Shown in pieces: positions 1 through 9,729 of a stretch of DNA of 64,000 bases (positions are counted from its first letter, which is position 1; each line of letters starts with the position of its first letter). The notes beneath the pieces were generated by a model. The model searched no databases and was not told the DNA's origin. It worked only from the letters and a program-made list of their open reading frames with translations. The position numbers and the translations under genes are program-made. Source of the DNA: an uncultured Saprospiraceae bacterium (GTDB lineage Bacteria; Bacteroidota; Bacteroidia; Chitinophagales; Saprospiraceae). The stretch is taken from positions 37,628-101,627 of the forward strand of contig CALFBH010000079.1 in assembly GCA_937951615.1 (NCBI GenBank), written 5' to 3'.

Positions 1-438
1 GAAGACCGAATACTCTTTAGGTTGGATTTAGAATAGTGGCAACAGTTTATGTGTGTTACTTTGGGTTTTGCCTTGTTGTCTGCAAGATACATAAAAAAAG
101 GATGATTATTTATTTTTTTAACACTTCTGTTCAGTTTTAGAACCATCCTGTTTCTTGTTTCAACATTACAAAGATGCGACAATTAAGTCAGTCACACAAT
201 AGTCTTTTAAATGTTTATGTATTTTCCTTACTTAAGTTGTGACATTGTAAACTAGGTTTTAAGTTGATTGTATTTTGTTTTAAATAAGTATGAATGAATT
301 TTACATAACAATGAAACTGATTTTTATGTAGTGACAGTCTAAAAAGATTAAAATATATTTTATACCTTGTCTCTGCAATTATTCTAATGTATTTTTTGTG
401 TTGAAAATATATCGTTTACTTTTTTGAAAAAATAATAC
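1..438. other. Non-coding upstream region of the P450 gene
   Basis: No convincing reading frame is present on either strand. The stretch is very A+T rich with long T and A runs, as expected for an upstream regulatory region. I see no repeat family of the kind found elsewhere in the window and could not assign a promoter with confidence. Confidence 0.5.
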
Positions 439-1788
439 GTGCGATTAAAATATCCACCTAAAGTTCGCCAGGAACACTTTCTGGATTTCCTCCGAAAACC
501 TGAGACCATGCTTTATGGTCATCTTAAAGCTCATCCAGATATTTTTTATTTTAAGATATTGAACCGAAAGGCTTATTTTATACAAAAGCCAGAATTTGCC
601 AAAACGATACTACAAGATAATAATCGAAGTTTTGGGAAGAGCCGTGCATTTGCAACACTGTCTGTTTTATTGGGGAATGGTTTGTTGACGAGTGAAGGGG
701 AGTTTTGGAAACGTCAGCGTCGGCTCGCACAACCTGCTTTCCATAAAAAGCGTCTGGAACTGATTGCAGAGATTGCTGCGGAGTCTACAAAGGAAATATT
801 GGACACTTGGGTGACCAAAAATGAGGTTTTTGATGTGATGGGAGAAATGGCGTCTTTGACGATAGATATTGTATCAAAAGCATTATTTGGCGCGGATGTA
901 CAGGAACAGGTCAGTGTGGTCTGGGAGGAAATGAATTTTTTGAATGCAGCAGGGATTAATCGTATTCGGAATCCTTTTAGCTTACCTATATGGATGCCGA
1001 CACCTTATAACCGGCGGGTGAAAAAATCAATAAAAAAGGTAGATGAAGTGGTTTTGGGCATTATTGAGCAACGCCGCGATTCTGAACAACACCACGATGA
1101 TTTGTTGGCGATGTTGATGGAAGCCCGCGACGAGGAAACCGGAGAAGGCATGACGGATCGCCAGTTGCGGGACGAAGTGATGACCATTTTTCTTGCTGGG
1201 CATGAAACGACAGTTAATGTACTATCATGGACGCTGTATTTTCTGGATCAGCATCCTGAGATAAAAGCAAAAGCGTGTGCAGAAGTGCGTGAAGTACTTC
1301 AAGGGAGGATGCCGCGCTTTGAAGACCTGCCCCGACTTTCTTATTTGCATAATGTTATTCGGGAATCGATGCGCTTACGTCCACCTGTATACGTTATTCC
1401 GCGTGAAGCACTGGAAGATACAGCACTGGGTGATTATCATGTACCCAAAGGTATGAATCTGGTGCTGAATGTCTATGCACTCCATCGCCATCCGAAATAC
1501 TGGTCGGATCCACTGGAGTATCAACCAGAACGTTTTGAGCATTTTGAAGGGAAAGGAGCAAAAAAGTACCTGTATTTTCCTTTTGGCGGCGGGCCAAGAA
1601 TGTGTATTGGAAATAATTTTGCCATAATGGAACTGCAAGTCATTCTGGCTATGATCCTCCAGCGTTTTGATTGGTCTTTGACGGGTGAAAGCCGTGAAGT
1701 GAAGCCAGAATTTTTGATTACTTTGAAGCCGCAGGGTGGAATACAGGCGAGTGTGAAGCCTTTGGAGTCTACTGGTGAAAGCCGATAA
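439..1788 (+). CDS. Cytochrome P450
   Basis: A heme-thiolate monooxygenase of 449 residues, the usual P450 length. All three signature elements are visible: the I-helix oxygen-activation motif AGHETT at about residues 253-258, the K-helix ExxR pair at E309/R312, and the heme loop FPFGGGPRMCIG with the proximal cysteine at residue 389. There is no signal peptide or membrane anchor, so a soluble cytoplasmic enzyme is likely. The start chosen is a GTG, and no in-frame ATG lies close upstream. No ferredoxin or ferredoxin reductase gene is nearby, so the electron donor must be encoded elsewhere. The substrate cannot be deduced. Family assignment is firm and biological role unknown. Confidence 0.95.
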   Translation: MRLKYPPKVRQEHFLDFLRKPETMLYGHLKAHPDIFYFKILNRKAYFIQKPEFAKTILQDNNRSFGKSRAFATLSVLLGNGLLTSEGEFWKRQRRLAQPAFHKKRLELIAEIAAESTKEILDTWVTKNEVFDVMGEMASLTIDIVSKALFGADVQEQVSVVWEEMNFLNAAGINRIRNPFSLPIWMPTPYNRRVKKSIKKVDEVVLGIIEQRRDSEQHHDDLLAMLMEARDEETGEGMTDRQLRDEVMTIFLAGHETTVNVLSWTLYFLDQHPEIKAKACAEVREVLQGRMPRFEDLPRLSYLHNVIRESMRLRPPVYVIPREALEDTALGDYHVPKGMNLVLNVYALHRHPKYWSDPLEYQPERFEHFEGKGAKKYLYFPFGGGPRMCIGNNFAIMELQVILAMILQRFDWSLTGESREVKPEFLITLKPQGGIQASVKPLESTGESR

Positions 1789-1941
1789 TTTGTTTGCACT
1801 TAAGGTTAAATGATTTGAAAAAATATTTAGTAATATTTTGTGAGTTTATATGTTTTAGTTAAGTTTGTGTTAATTCGGACTCGGCAAAATAGCCTCAAAA
1901 ATTTCACTACTTATTAAACGATAATCAACCAATCTATTTTG

Positions 1942-3939
1942 ATGAAGGATATATTACACTCCGTATATATTAAGCATGATACTGCTTTTAAGTCATTGAC
2001 TAAGAGGGCTTTGGCGCAAATTATTTTGAAAGTAGTATTCCAACATGGGAAAAAAGGGCTTTCAACAAATAATTTGAGGGATAAAATTCATAGTATTACA
2101 GGGATGAAGTTTACCGTAAGTGACATCATGGATGCTGTTACGAGGCTAAAAGATGAAAAAAAACTCACTATTAAGAACGGAAGACATTATATAAAGCATT
2201 CACATCTGTCAATAATTAATAGAGCTGTACAGGAAAGTGAAGAATTACATGGTAATGTTTTAGAGTATTGGTTCAGTAAATCTAAGGCATATACAGAGCA
2301 AAAAGGAAAAGATGTGATAAGGGATTGGTTTGAAAATTTATTGATAGAATTCTTTAAAGAGTATAGTCGTGACTGGATTAATGATTTAAAATCAAGTAAA
2401 AGATTGGGCAGCAAGAAAATGCCTAATATTGAAAGAATTGTTGATTCAAGCTTTAGACGCACGACAATTTTAAAAGAAGATTACGAATGGCTTAAAAAGC
2501 AATTTATTAGTTTTATTGAAAGTGAAAGAAAAGAAGATGGTACTTTACTTTGGGTATATGGTTCATCAATGTTTTCTTCTACCCTCCTTACTGCAAGAAA
2601 TTATGCTGATGATTTTGGGTTAGAAATATTTAAGAATTCGGATTTTATTTTGGACACAAATATACTTATGATTTTAGAGTTAGAAGGCTTTGATTTAAGT
2701 TATGCTATAAAATCAATAGAAGCTTCATTCCAAAAACTAAATATTACGCCTAAGTATTTTCACATAAGTAAACAAGAGTATTTGCGGGCTATCGGGCCAA
2801 AACAAGATGCAACAATAGCATCTTTGGAAAAATATGATTTTGAAATTATTAAAGAATCAGATTGTGCATTTGTACGGACAGCAATAAGAAGACAGTGTGT
2901 GGAAGTTGATGATTTCAAGCGATTCTTTCAAGAGATAAGCACTCCACCTGAAAAATTTGGCGAATTACTTCCTCTAATATGTGAAGATTATAAAGAGCTA
3001 AATAATGCTATTGAAGCCGGAGAAAATAATGATACGATTAAAAAAGACATTAATAGAATATATAATGGACGAACAAGACGACATAAAAGGGAAAGACCAA
3101 AACAGCATGATGCTGGTTTATTGGCTGGTGCATCTTTTATAAAGAAAACAAAGAAGTGTTGGATATTGACAAGAGATGGAACTCTTAGAGAGTATGCATT
3201 TGAAAAAGCATTTAGAGATGATAATCCTATAGCAATTGGATTAGATTCACTGATTCAAATGTTGGCGATTAACTCAGGAGGTGTGGAATTATCATCTACT
3301 GAATTTGCACCTTTGTTTAGTAGATTGGTTAAAGCATCTCTTATGCCAGAGAGAGATACTTTTGAGATGGAAGATTTATATTTTATAGATAAAACAAGAA
3401 TACAAATTTCCGAGCTTGATAATGATAAGATTATTGAAGTAGCAAAAAAAGTTAATCGACTTCGACTAAAGGGAACATCTGATGATGATATTGTTCTTGA
3501 AATACAACGTATGTTTCAGGGAAGTGTATCTGATATTTCTGCTGAAGTTGAAGGATTAAAAGCAGAAAAAGACCAATTAAGTCGAGAGAAAGAGAGGAAA
3601 GAGAAAGAAAGTAAAAATCTTGAAGAAAAGTTGCTGAATACTGAAATAGAAAATAGGATTAAAAAATTGAGAAAGACTGTAGTATTTAATTGGGTACATT
3701 TATTATTATTTCCTTTTGTGGTATTTTTATCATTTGTTTTTTTAGTTTTCTTTAGTTCAATTCCAAATAATCCGTGGACAGTAGCTATAGTAGCCGTTTT
3801 AGGTAGTATAGTTGCAACTATGGTCATTTCTTACTTCAAAAAATGGAAATGGAAGCTAAGAATTACTAATAGAGACAGGATAGAAATTAGGGAAGATGCA
3901 TGTACCTATATTGCTGAATTAAAAAATCGTAGGCAATAA
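1942..3939 (+). CDS. Winged-helix / PIN-domain / coiled-coil membrane protein
   Basis: A 665-residue protein of no family I can name. Residues about 15-70 resemble a winged-helix module (predicted helices followed by LTIKNGRHYI). From about residue 232 it has a PIN-nuclease-like layout: FILDTNIL with D238, then HDAGLLAG with D390, then WILTRDGT with D412, which fit the metal-binding acidic positions of PIN RNases. Residues about 530-578 form a charged coiled coil. Two hydrophobic segments, about 580-602 and 608-630, are likely transmembrane helices. I chose the ATG at 1942 over a TTG one codon earlier. The gene is clearly A+T richer than folD or the P450 gene, suggesting transfer. It ends three bases from the convergent folD stop. 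A membrane-attached RNase, possibly in defence or stress, is inference. Confidence 0.6.
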   Translation: MKDILHSVYIKHDTAFKSLTKRALAQIILKVVFQHGKKGLSTNNLRDKIHSITGMKFTVSDIMDAVTRLKDEKKLTIKNGRHYIKHSHLSIINRAVQESEELHGNVLEYWFSKSKAYTEQKGKDVIRDWFENLLIEFFKEYSRDWINDLKSSKRLGSKKMPNIERIVDSSFRRTTILKEDYEWLKKQFISFIESERKEDGTLLWVYGSSMFSSTLLTARNYADDFGLEIFKNSDFILDTNILMILELEGFDLSYAIKSIEASFQKLNITPKYFHISKQEYLRAIGPKQDATIASLEKYDFEIIKESDCAFVRTAIRRQCVEVDDFKRFFQEISTPPEKFGELLPLICEDYKELNNAIEAGENNDTIKKDINRIYNGRTRRHKRERPKQHDAGLLAGASFIKKTKKCWILTRDGTLREYAFEKAFRDDNPIAIGLDSLIQMLAINSGGVELSSTEFAPLFSRLVKASLMPERDTFEMEDLYFIDKTRIQISELDNDKIIEVAKKVNRLRLKGTSDDDIVLEIQRMFQGSVSDISAEVEGLKAEKDQLSREKERKEKESKNLEEKLLNTEIENRIKKLRKTVVFNWVHLLLFPFVVFLSFVFLVFFSSIPNNPWTVAIVAVLGSIVATMVISYFKKWKWKLRITNRDRIEIREDACTYIAELKNRRQ

Positions 3940-3942
3940 TTT

Positions 3943-4824
3943 CTACCCATAAATTTCCTTCCGACTTGCCTTCAGCGTATTCAGCATCAAAGAACAGACC
4001 GTCATAGGTCCAACGCCACCCGGAACAGGCGTAATGAAACTACATTTTGGCGCGACATTTTCAAAATCTACATCACCGACCAGTCGGTAGCCGCGTTTGC
4101 GAGAAGCATCATCTACTCTATTGATGCCGACATCTATGACGACTGCACCTTCTTTGACCATATCTGCGGTGATAAAATTGGCTCGACCAATAGCTGAAAT
4201 AATGATGTCTGCCCGACGAGTTTCTGCCGGCAAATCTTTTGTGCGACTATGTGCGAGGGTGACGGTGCAGTTGCCGACTTTAGCTTTGCGCGAAAGCAGT
4301 ATGCTCATCGGCGTGCCGACAATATTGCTTCGTCCGACGACTACACAATGCTTGCCACTGGTTTCAATATTATAGCGATCCAGCATTTGCAAAATGCCAT
4401 AAGGCGTAGCTGGCAGATAAGCGGGTAAGCCTTGTGCCATGCGTCCGAAGTTGATGGGGTGAAAACCATCTACGTCTTTTTTGGGATTAATGGCTAGCGT
4501 GACGTCTTCTTCGTTGATGTGCTTGGGGAGTGGAAGCTGAACGATAAAGCCGTCAATGTCTGCATCCTGATTCAAATCGTTGATGATACCAAATAACTCT
4601 TCTTCGCTGATGTCTGCTGCTCTTTCTACCAAGGTAGAGCGAAAGCCGCATTGTTCGCAGGAACGGACTTTGTTTCTGACATAGCTGGCACTTGCCGCAT
4701 TATTGCCAATGAGTACAGCGGCGAGGTGGGGAATTTTTTTACCTTCTGTTTTGATTTGCGCGACTTCTTCTGCGATTTCGAGCTTGATGGTTTCTGCCAG
4801 GGCTTTTCCGTCTATTAGTTGCAT
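3943..4824 (-). CDS. folD: Bifunctional methylenetetrahydrofolate dehydrogenase/cyclohydrolase FolD
   Basis: Catalyses NADP-dependent oxidation of 5,10-methylene-tetrahydrofolate and hydrolysis of the methenyl product to 10-formyl-tetrahydrofolate in one-carbon metabolism. At 293 residues it matches the family length. Visible signatures are ASYVRNK with the catalytic tyrosine (Y48) and lysine (K52), GFIVQLPLPKH, the Rossmann segment VVGRSNIVGTPM and the C-terminal PVPGGVGPMT. The frame stays open 33 codons further upstream, but those codons only translate a repeat array (peptides such as RQHDNTT). The true start is therefore the ATG at 4824, whose product begins MQLIDGKALAE. The array ends directly at the start codon. 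Confidence 0.97.
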   Translation of the reverse strand: MQLIDGKALAETIKLEIAEEVAQIKTEGKKIPHLAAVLIGNNAASASYVRNKVRSCEQCGFRSTLVERAADISEEELFGIINDLNQDADIDGFIVQLPLPKHINEEDVTLAINPKKDVDGFHPINFGRMAQGLPAYLPATPYGILQMLDRYNIETSGKHCVVVGRSNIVGTPMSILLSRKAKVGNCTVTLAHSRTKDLPAETRRADIIISAIGRANFITADMVKEGAVVIDVGINRVDDASRKRGYRLVGDVDFENVAPKCSFITPVPGGVGPMTVCSLMLNTLKASRKEIYG

Positions 4825-4980
4825 AAAGTGTGTTGTTGTGTTGTTGTGTTGTCGTGTTGTCGTGTTGATGTGTTGATGTGTTGTCGTGTTGTCGTGTTGT
4901 CGTGTTGTTGCTTCGCAAAACAAACCACATCAACACACGCGCACCTCAAGACATCAACACACTTTTTAGATCAACACAAA
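4825..4980 (-). repeat. Leader repeat element, family A, upstream of folD
   Basis: Read on the folD strand, this gap holds a left arm of GTGTTGATG-type units that includes a GGTGCGCGTGTGTTGATG block, then a central mini-hairpin around GCGAAGC (4910-4916, GAA loop). A right arm of CAACACGAC/CAACACAAC units follows and runs to the ATG. Copies of the same plan precede 32478 and 33546. It forms the whole gap between the subtilase start-side neighbour and folD. Confidence 0.85.
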
Positions 4981-6726
4981 TTAATTCTTAACAAGTTTTC
5001 CAGTAGAAATCTGCGCTCCATTTTCAATTCGGTAAACATATACCCCGCTAGGCAAATTTGCCGTTTGAATATTATGAAATCGTATTTCATCCCAGCTTTC
5101 GCGGAGGATTAATTGTCCGCTAGCATTGTACAACTCAAAGGTAGCTCCTTTTTCTGCTTGTCCAAATTCGATATTCAATTGATTGGAAAATGGATTGGGA
5201 AAAACATAAGATTCGTAGGAAATCGTTAGTGGTTCTACATCAACCAATTCGAGTGCAGCGTTTACGGCTGCAAGGGCATCAATTCTACCATAGCCATAAG
5301 TATGATTGGGAACTTCCATACCTGAAATACCTCCACAGGTTTCATCTATCGTTTTAGGAACGGCAGATTGCTGAATAATATCCCGAATGGCATCCACCTG
5401 ACCCGCAAGGCTAGGATTGGCAGAAATAACCAATCCAACAACGCCAGCAACATGGGGTCCTGCCATACTTGTTCCGCTAAATGATGCATAACCTCCACCA
5501 ATAATACTGGAACGAACACTTGAACCAGGCGCAGAAATTTCAGGCTTCATGCGGTTACTGCTATCTATAGTGACAGGCCCATGACTGCTGTATCCTGCAA
5601 TGGTGTCATTGGACGCGGTAGCGGCTACCGTAAAACTACCTTCAAAAATAGCTGCTGGTGTGTTGATAGAACCACAACCCTGCCAACCACTATTCCCTGC
5701 TGAAACAACAGTCACAATACCCGCAGCTTTGATATTATCAACGACTGCTTCCATGACATTAAAATTACTGGTGTTGCAGCCTTCACTTTCTGGGCATGCC
5801 CAGGAGTTGGCAAAAACGTGGGGCGACTGAGTCGGGTCGGGATTATTACCGCTAATATCCGTTGGCGCAAGAAACCATTCAAAACATTCAATATAAGTAG
5901 TAGGCGTTCCCCAGCCTTCTTCCATATTGCGACAAGCGACCCAGCGCGCGCCTGGTGCTACGCCAATTTGATTACCCGCATTATCATCGCCGGTCATTGT
6001 ACCCATGGTGTGTGTGCCATGATTATTATCGTCGCAAGGTATAGTTGAATCAAAACCACATGGATTGCCTGGATTGGTGTTGAGATCATCTTCATGGATG
6101 GCATCGTGCCAGTTGTAGTTGTGGTCAGACATGAGTCCATTCCAGCCGCGATATTTATTTTTCAAAGCAGGATGTTCCCAGTCGTACCCTGTATCTTGCC
6201 CGCCTATTGTCACGCCTTGTCCGGTGATCCCCATTGCCCAAACATCATCTGCATTGATCATTTCCAAGCCCCATTCTATGGCATTTCGATTGCTTTCGTT
6301 TGCTCTTTCTGGTGCTTCTAATTGGATACTTGGATTGTGCATCAGCAATTGTACATCGCTGCGGCGGGCAATCGTTTCTACTAAATCGGCATCGCCTTTT
6401 GCCCAGATTGCATTGACGACCCAATACGGACGATGTTCTGCTTGACGGGACTGCAATTCCTGCAATACACCACTTTGCGAACGCTGCGCAAGTTGATTCA
6501 GTGTATTATAAACATATTGTCCTTTTTCTTCTTTAGTCGCTAATGTATTGGCTACAGCCAAATCCGCCTGTTCTGTCATGTAAATCAGAAAATCAATAGT
6601 ATTGCCAGCTTCAACGGATGCTAAAATTTCGGCATCCACTTTTGTTTGCCAGTCATTATTGCTGGTCCAGGAAGCGAGTACGATAACGAAGAGTGTCAGT
6701 AAGGTAGAGAATAAATGCTTTTTCAT
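4981..6726 (-). CDS. Secreted subtilisin-like (S8) protease with type IX sorting domain
   Basis: An extracellular serine endopeptidase of 581 residues. The order is: N-terminal hydrophobic signal (residues 4-19), a prodomain-like region to about 150, and the S8 catalytic domain with D178 (GGQDTGYD), H236 (NNHGTHTMG), oxyanion N307 and S420 (GTSMAGPHVAG). A C-terminal domain of about 80 residues begins at YVFPNPF and ends in GKLVKN. That last domain is the type A cargo signal of the Bacteroidota type IX secretion system, so the enzyme is probably exported across the outer membrane and attached or released there. Substrate and partners are unknown. The gene stands alone on its strand and its terminus faces the folD leader repeat. 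Confidence 0.95.
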   Translation of the reverse strand: MKKHLFSTLLTLFVIVLASWTSNNDWQTKVDAEILASVEAGNTIDFLIYMTEQADLAVANTLATKEEKGQYVYNTLNQLAQRSQSGVLQELQSRQAEHRPYWVVNAIWAKGDADLVETIARRSDVQLLMHNPSIQLEAPERANESNRNAIEWGLEMINADDVWAMGITGQGVTIGGQDTGYDWEHPALKNKYRGWNGLMSDHNYNWHDAIHEDDLNTNPGNPCGFDSTIPCDDNNHGTHTMGTMTGDDNAGNQIGVAPGARWVACRNMEEGWGTPTTYIECFEWFLAPTDISGNNPDPTQSPHVFANSWACPESEGCNTSNFNVMEAVVDNIKAAGIVTVVSAGNSGWQGCGSINTPAAIFEGSFTVAATASNDTIAGYSSHGPVTIDSSNRMKPEISAPGSSVRSSIIGGGYASFSGTSMAGPHVAGVVGLVISANPSLAGQVDAIRDIIQQSAVPKTIDETCGGISGMEVPNHTYGYGRIDALAAVNAALELVDVEPLTISYESYVFPNPFSNQLNIEFGQAEKGATFELYNASGQLILRESWDEIRFHNIQTANLPSGVYVYRIENGAQISTGKLVKN

Positions 6727-6874
6727 GTTTATGTATTTTTGTTTGGGAAGTGTATGACTAGTTAAACGGGGAATGTTTTTGTTGGTTCAAAATTAGTTTA
6801 AAAATAAATATGAATCGAATTGTCTGCGTCATTTAAACATCAAAATTCATATAAATGGCTGCTTGGCGTCACTT

Positions 6875-8386
6875 TTATTGTTTCACAAATCGCTGAGTCG
6901 TAGTTTTCTCACCATCATTCACACTTAAAAAATATACCCCTGTGGAGTAGTTGGATATATCTAAGGATATATTTTCAGCAAAAATATTTTTTTGACGATA
7001 TATGATTTTACCCATGCTATTTATAATAAGAACTTCAACGTTGTTTGTTTCATACTCGAATTGTATTTGGATTTCTTTTTTTACAGGATTGGGGAAGATG
7101 GAAAAAATACGGTTTTCATTTTCACTGTTTATGATTGGAACAGTACAGGCAGCTTCTACTTCTATCTTGGAGTTGCAGCCGGGCGCATTATCATTGATTT
7201 GTGCCGTATTGCCATCTGCCAGATAATTGCAAAGGCTTTCTACTTCACAAATGGAAAGGCTTGGATTATTGCGTACCCGGAAATTGGTGAATGAAATGAA
7301 GTTGGTAATATTGTCAATACCTGTCAGGCTGGTCAGGACATCATTATTTTCAATCCATATTACACCGCCGGCAGAGCTAAGATTTTCCAGTCCGGTCAGA
7401 TTGACTAAAGCTTGATTACCAGTTATTCTAAAGTAATTTCCAATTGAAGCAAGATTGTCTAATCCATTTAAATTGATTAAAGCATCATTATCTTCTATAA
7501 AAAGTCCTTTTCCTATTGAGCTAAGATTTTCCAGTCCGTTTAAATTGGTCAGTATGGGATTATCGGAAATAGTGAGGTTTTCTGGAATGGAACTCAAGTC
7601 TAAGCCAGCCAGACTAGTTAAGTTGAAACCATATTCAATCCAAATATTGCCTCCAATGGAATCCAGATTTTCCAAACCATTTAAATTAGTCAGGAGGTTA
7701 TTGCTATTGATGCGTAAACCGCCGGTAGTCGTAAGATTTGCCAATGCAGATAGATCGAGGAGTGCATCATTATTGTCAATCCTCAATTCGTTTTCAACTA
7801 AAGTGAGGTTTTCTAAGCCGGAAAAACTTGTTAATGCAGGATTATCTTCAATGATGAATTCATCTCCAACAGAAGTCAGGCTCTCTAATGCGAATATATT
7901 GGCAAGGGATACATTATCCCAAATATGCAATGTGCCGCCAACAGAAGCAAGATTCTCCAAGCCCGCCAGAACGATTAGCACATCATTTGAATAAATATTA
8001 ACATAACCCGCAATAGAGTTAAGGCTTGCCAAACCTGCCAGATCAGTCAGCGTAGCATTATTGAAAATTCTCAGTTCAGCACCTACTGTAGTTATATTAT
8101 TTAAGCCCATCAAATTATCCAAGGCAGCATTATTTTGAATAGACAAGCCATTGCCAATTGAAGTAAGTTGGCTCAGCGAGCTGAGGTCTGTGATGCTGGA
8201 AGATGGATTTGAAGCGATGGTTAGTTTTGCAGGAAGTTCTGTGCAGTTGGGATAATTGAGGGTGAAATTATCGACTTCCTGTTGCGTAGCAAAAGTGACA
8301 TTGCCGTAAGGGCATTGAGCTGTTATGTTGTTGGAAAACCAAAAGATCAAAAGGGTAGAAAGAAGTATGTTTTTCAAATATGCCAT
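6875..8386 (-). CDS. Secreted leucine-rich-repeat (receptor L-domain-like) protein with type IX sorting domain
   Basis: A 503-residue exported protein. Residues 1-23 form a signal peptide ending at ITAQ. From about residue 50 to 390 there are some thirteen imperfect repeats of roughly 24 residues with the pattern LxGLxNLxSIGGxLxIxxNxxL, typical of receptor L-domain/leucine-rich-repeat solenoids. A cysteine pair follows, then a C-terminal domain starting FSIFPNP and ending TTTQRFVKQ, a type IX secretion sorting signal. No enzyme motif is visible, so binding of a surface ligand or matrix component is the natural guess, but it is inference. Its type IX signal links it functionally to the subtilase gene downstream, though a gap of 148 bases separates them. 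Confidence 0.88.
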   Translation of the reverse strand: MAYLKNILLSTLLIFWFSNNITAQCPYGNVTFATQQEVDNFTLNYPNCTELPAKLTIASNPSSSITDLSSLSQLTSIGNGLSIQNNAALDNLMGLNNITTVGAELRIFNNATLTDLAGLASLNSIAGYVNIYSNDVLIVLAGLENLASVGGTLHIWDNVSLANIFALESLTSVGDEFIIEDNPALTSFSGLENLTLVENELRIDNNDALLDLSALANLTTTGGLRINSNNLLTNLNGLENLDSIGGNIWIEYGFNLTSLAGLDLSSIPENLTISDNPILTNLNGLENLSSIGKGLFIEDNDALINLNGLDNLASIGNYFRITGNQALVNLTGLENLSSAGGVIWIENNDVLTSLTGIDNITNFISFTNFRVRNNPSLSICEVESLCNYLADGNTAQINDNAPGCNSKIEVEAACTVPIINSENENRIFSIFPNPVKKEIQIQFEYETNNVEVLIINSMGKIIYRQKNIFAENISLDISNYSTGVYFLSVNDGEKTTTQRFVKQ

Positions 8387-8438
8387 ATTTTTAAATTTTG
8401 CGATGATAAGATAAAAGCTAATTTCAAAGTAACAGTTT

Positions 8439-8467
8439 GGTCGATAGTCGATGGTCGATAGTCCATG
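8439..8467 (+). repeat. Family B repeat arm (GGTCGATAGTCGATGG type)
   Basis: A single arm of imperfect GGTCGATAG/TCCATAG units in the 295-base divergent gap between the leucine-rich-repeat gene and the hydrolase gene. Complete two-armed copies occur at 28781-28961 and 47721-47874. Nothing else was recognised in this gap. Confidence 0.8.
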
Positions 8468-8681
8468 TCTGTCTTGTCACGAAATAGGCTTGACCTAAAC
8501 TGTTGCAGTTTAAATTATTTTCAAAAGTAAACAAAAAAGATAGGAGAATAGCATTAATTCAACAGTACGGAATTTGTATGCTGTAAGACATTATCTTTCA
8601 TTATTTTGAAATAATTATGTCCTACTGTTGCGTTTTTACGTAGATTAACGTCAAAAGACTTTATCTGAAAACATATTACAA

Positions 8682-9665
8682 ATGAATTTTTTATCTAATT
8701 TTGGAAATACTTATCCATTAAATTGGAAGGTAAATTTATACTTCTTTTTATTTTTGTTTAGCTCATTATCTATGAATGCAAACGATACTTACACTTATGC
8801 CACTGTTGATGAACATCGCAGTCATCAAAAAACGCTGACTGTAGAAGGTGGCAATATAGCTTACCTGGACATGGGAAGTGGAGAACCGATTTTACTGCTT
8901 CATGGCTTGCCGACTTCCTCTTGGTTGTATCGACACATGATCGATGATTTGCTCAAGAGGGGATATCGGGTTATTGCGCCTGATATGCTGGGCTATGGAG
9001 CAAGCAGCAAACCGCAGGATTACGATCAATATGCAGCAGATAAGCAGGCAGATCGCTTGATAAGTTTGATGAATCATTTGGATATTGCAGAATGGACACA
9101 CGTCATGCACGATGCAGGTGGATTGTGGACTTGGGAAATGATGAGAAAAGCGTCTAGTCGGGTAAAAAGACTCGTCATTTTGGATACGATTGCTTATGAA
9201 GAAGGCTTTAAGCCGCCGATGAAATTTAAACGAAAAGGAAAATTCGGTAAATTTCTTATTAGCTTATACGATAGGAAACTGATTGGAAAAATGATTATCA
9301 ACAGTACCTTAAAATCAGGTACAAATAAACACAAATTTTCAAAAGAAGATAAGCGAGGCTACTGGCTGCCGATGCAGGAAGGTTGTAATAAAGCGATTTT
9401 TCAATTTTTCAGCAGCTATGATAAAACAAAGGAAATACTCAATCAGGCACATCAAATGTTTGAGACACTGGATATTCCCGTTACTGTTATTTGGGGCAAG
9501 CACGATAAGTTTTTATTGGGCGATAAGCAGATTCCTTTATTGCAAAAAGCATTAAAAATTGCGGATGAAGATGTGCATATACTAGAGGATGCCGGGCATT
9601 TTATTCAGGAAGAAGAACCTAAGAAAATTGTGGACTTGATTTGTGGATTTATGGAAAGAGGGTAA
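8682..9665 (+). CDS. Alpha/beta hydrolase, haloalkane dehalogenase/epoxide hydrolase-like
   Basis: A 327-residue alpha/beta-fold hydrolase. The oxyanion loop reads HGLPTSSWLYRHM (residues 74-86), closely resembling the haloalkane dehalogenase family. The nucleophile elbow is MHDAGG with an aspartate (D144) in place of the serine of esterases. The remaining triad members are D275 (WGKHDKFL) and H306 (EDAGHF). An Asp nucleophile is known in haloalkane dehalogenases and epoxide hydrolases. The tryptophan that usually follows it and binds halide is replaced by alanine, so dehalogenase activity is doubtful. Residues 18-34 form a hydrophobic segment ending MNAND, possibly a signal peptide or anchor. 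Gene placement is isolated. Confidence 0.85.
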   Translation: MNFLSNFGNTYPLNWKVNLYFFLFLFSSLSMNANDTYTYATVDEHRSHQKTLTVEGGNIAYLDMGSGEPILLLHGLPTSSWLYRHMIDDLLKRGYRVIAPDMLGYGASSKPQDYDQYAADKQADRLISLMNHLDIAEWTHVMHDAGGLWTWEMMRKASSRVKRLVILDTIAYEEGFKPPMKFKRKGKFGKFLISLYDRKLIGKMIINSTLKSGTNKHKFSKEDKRGYWLPMQEGCNKAIFQFFSSYDKTKEILNQAHQMFETLDIPVTVIWGKHDKFLLGDKQIPLLQKALKIADEDVHILEDAGHFIQEEEPKKIVDLICGFMERG

Positions 9666-9706
9666 GAATAACGAATATCGAACAGAGGAATTTCGAATAT
9701 CGAAGG
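9666..9706 (+). repeat. Family E repeat (GAATATCGAAC units)
   Basis: Imperfect units of the form AACGAATATCGAAC and AATTTCGAATATCGAAG begin immediately at the stop codon of the hydrolase gene. A second copy lies at 24458-24501. The repeat abuts the gene remnant at 9730-9912. Confidence 0.7.
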
Positions 9707-9729
9707 GCTAAATGATGAGTGGAGAATTG

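Noticed and set aside
4825..4923. N-terminal extension of FolD, and similar extensions of hldD, coxD, coxE and dacB
   Set aside because: The extra codons translate only intergenic repeat units (RQHDNTT-like or FHPTFTYFALSGL-like peptides), and family members start at the downstream codon.
7455..7994. Long plus-strand frame opposite the leucine-rich-repeat gene
   Set aside because: It mirrors the regular repeat of the real gene and has repetitive, composition-driven sequence without any domain.
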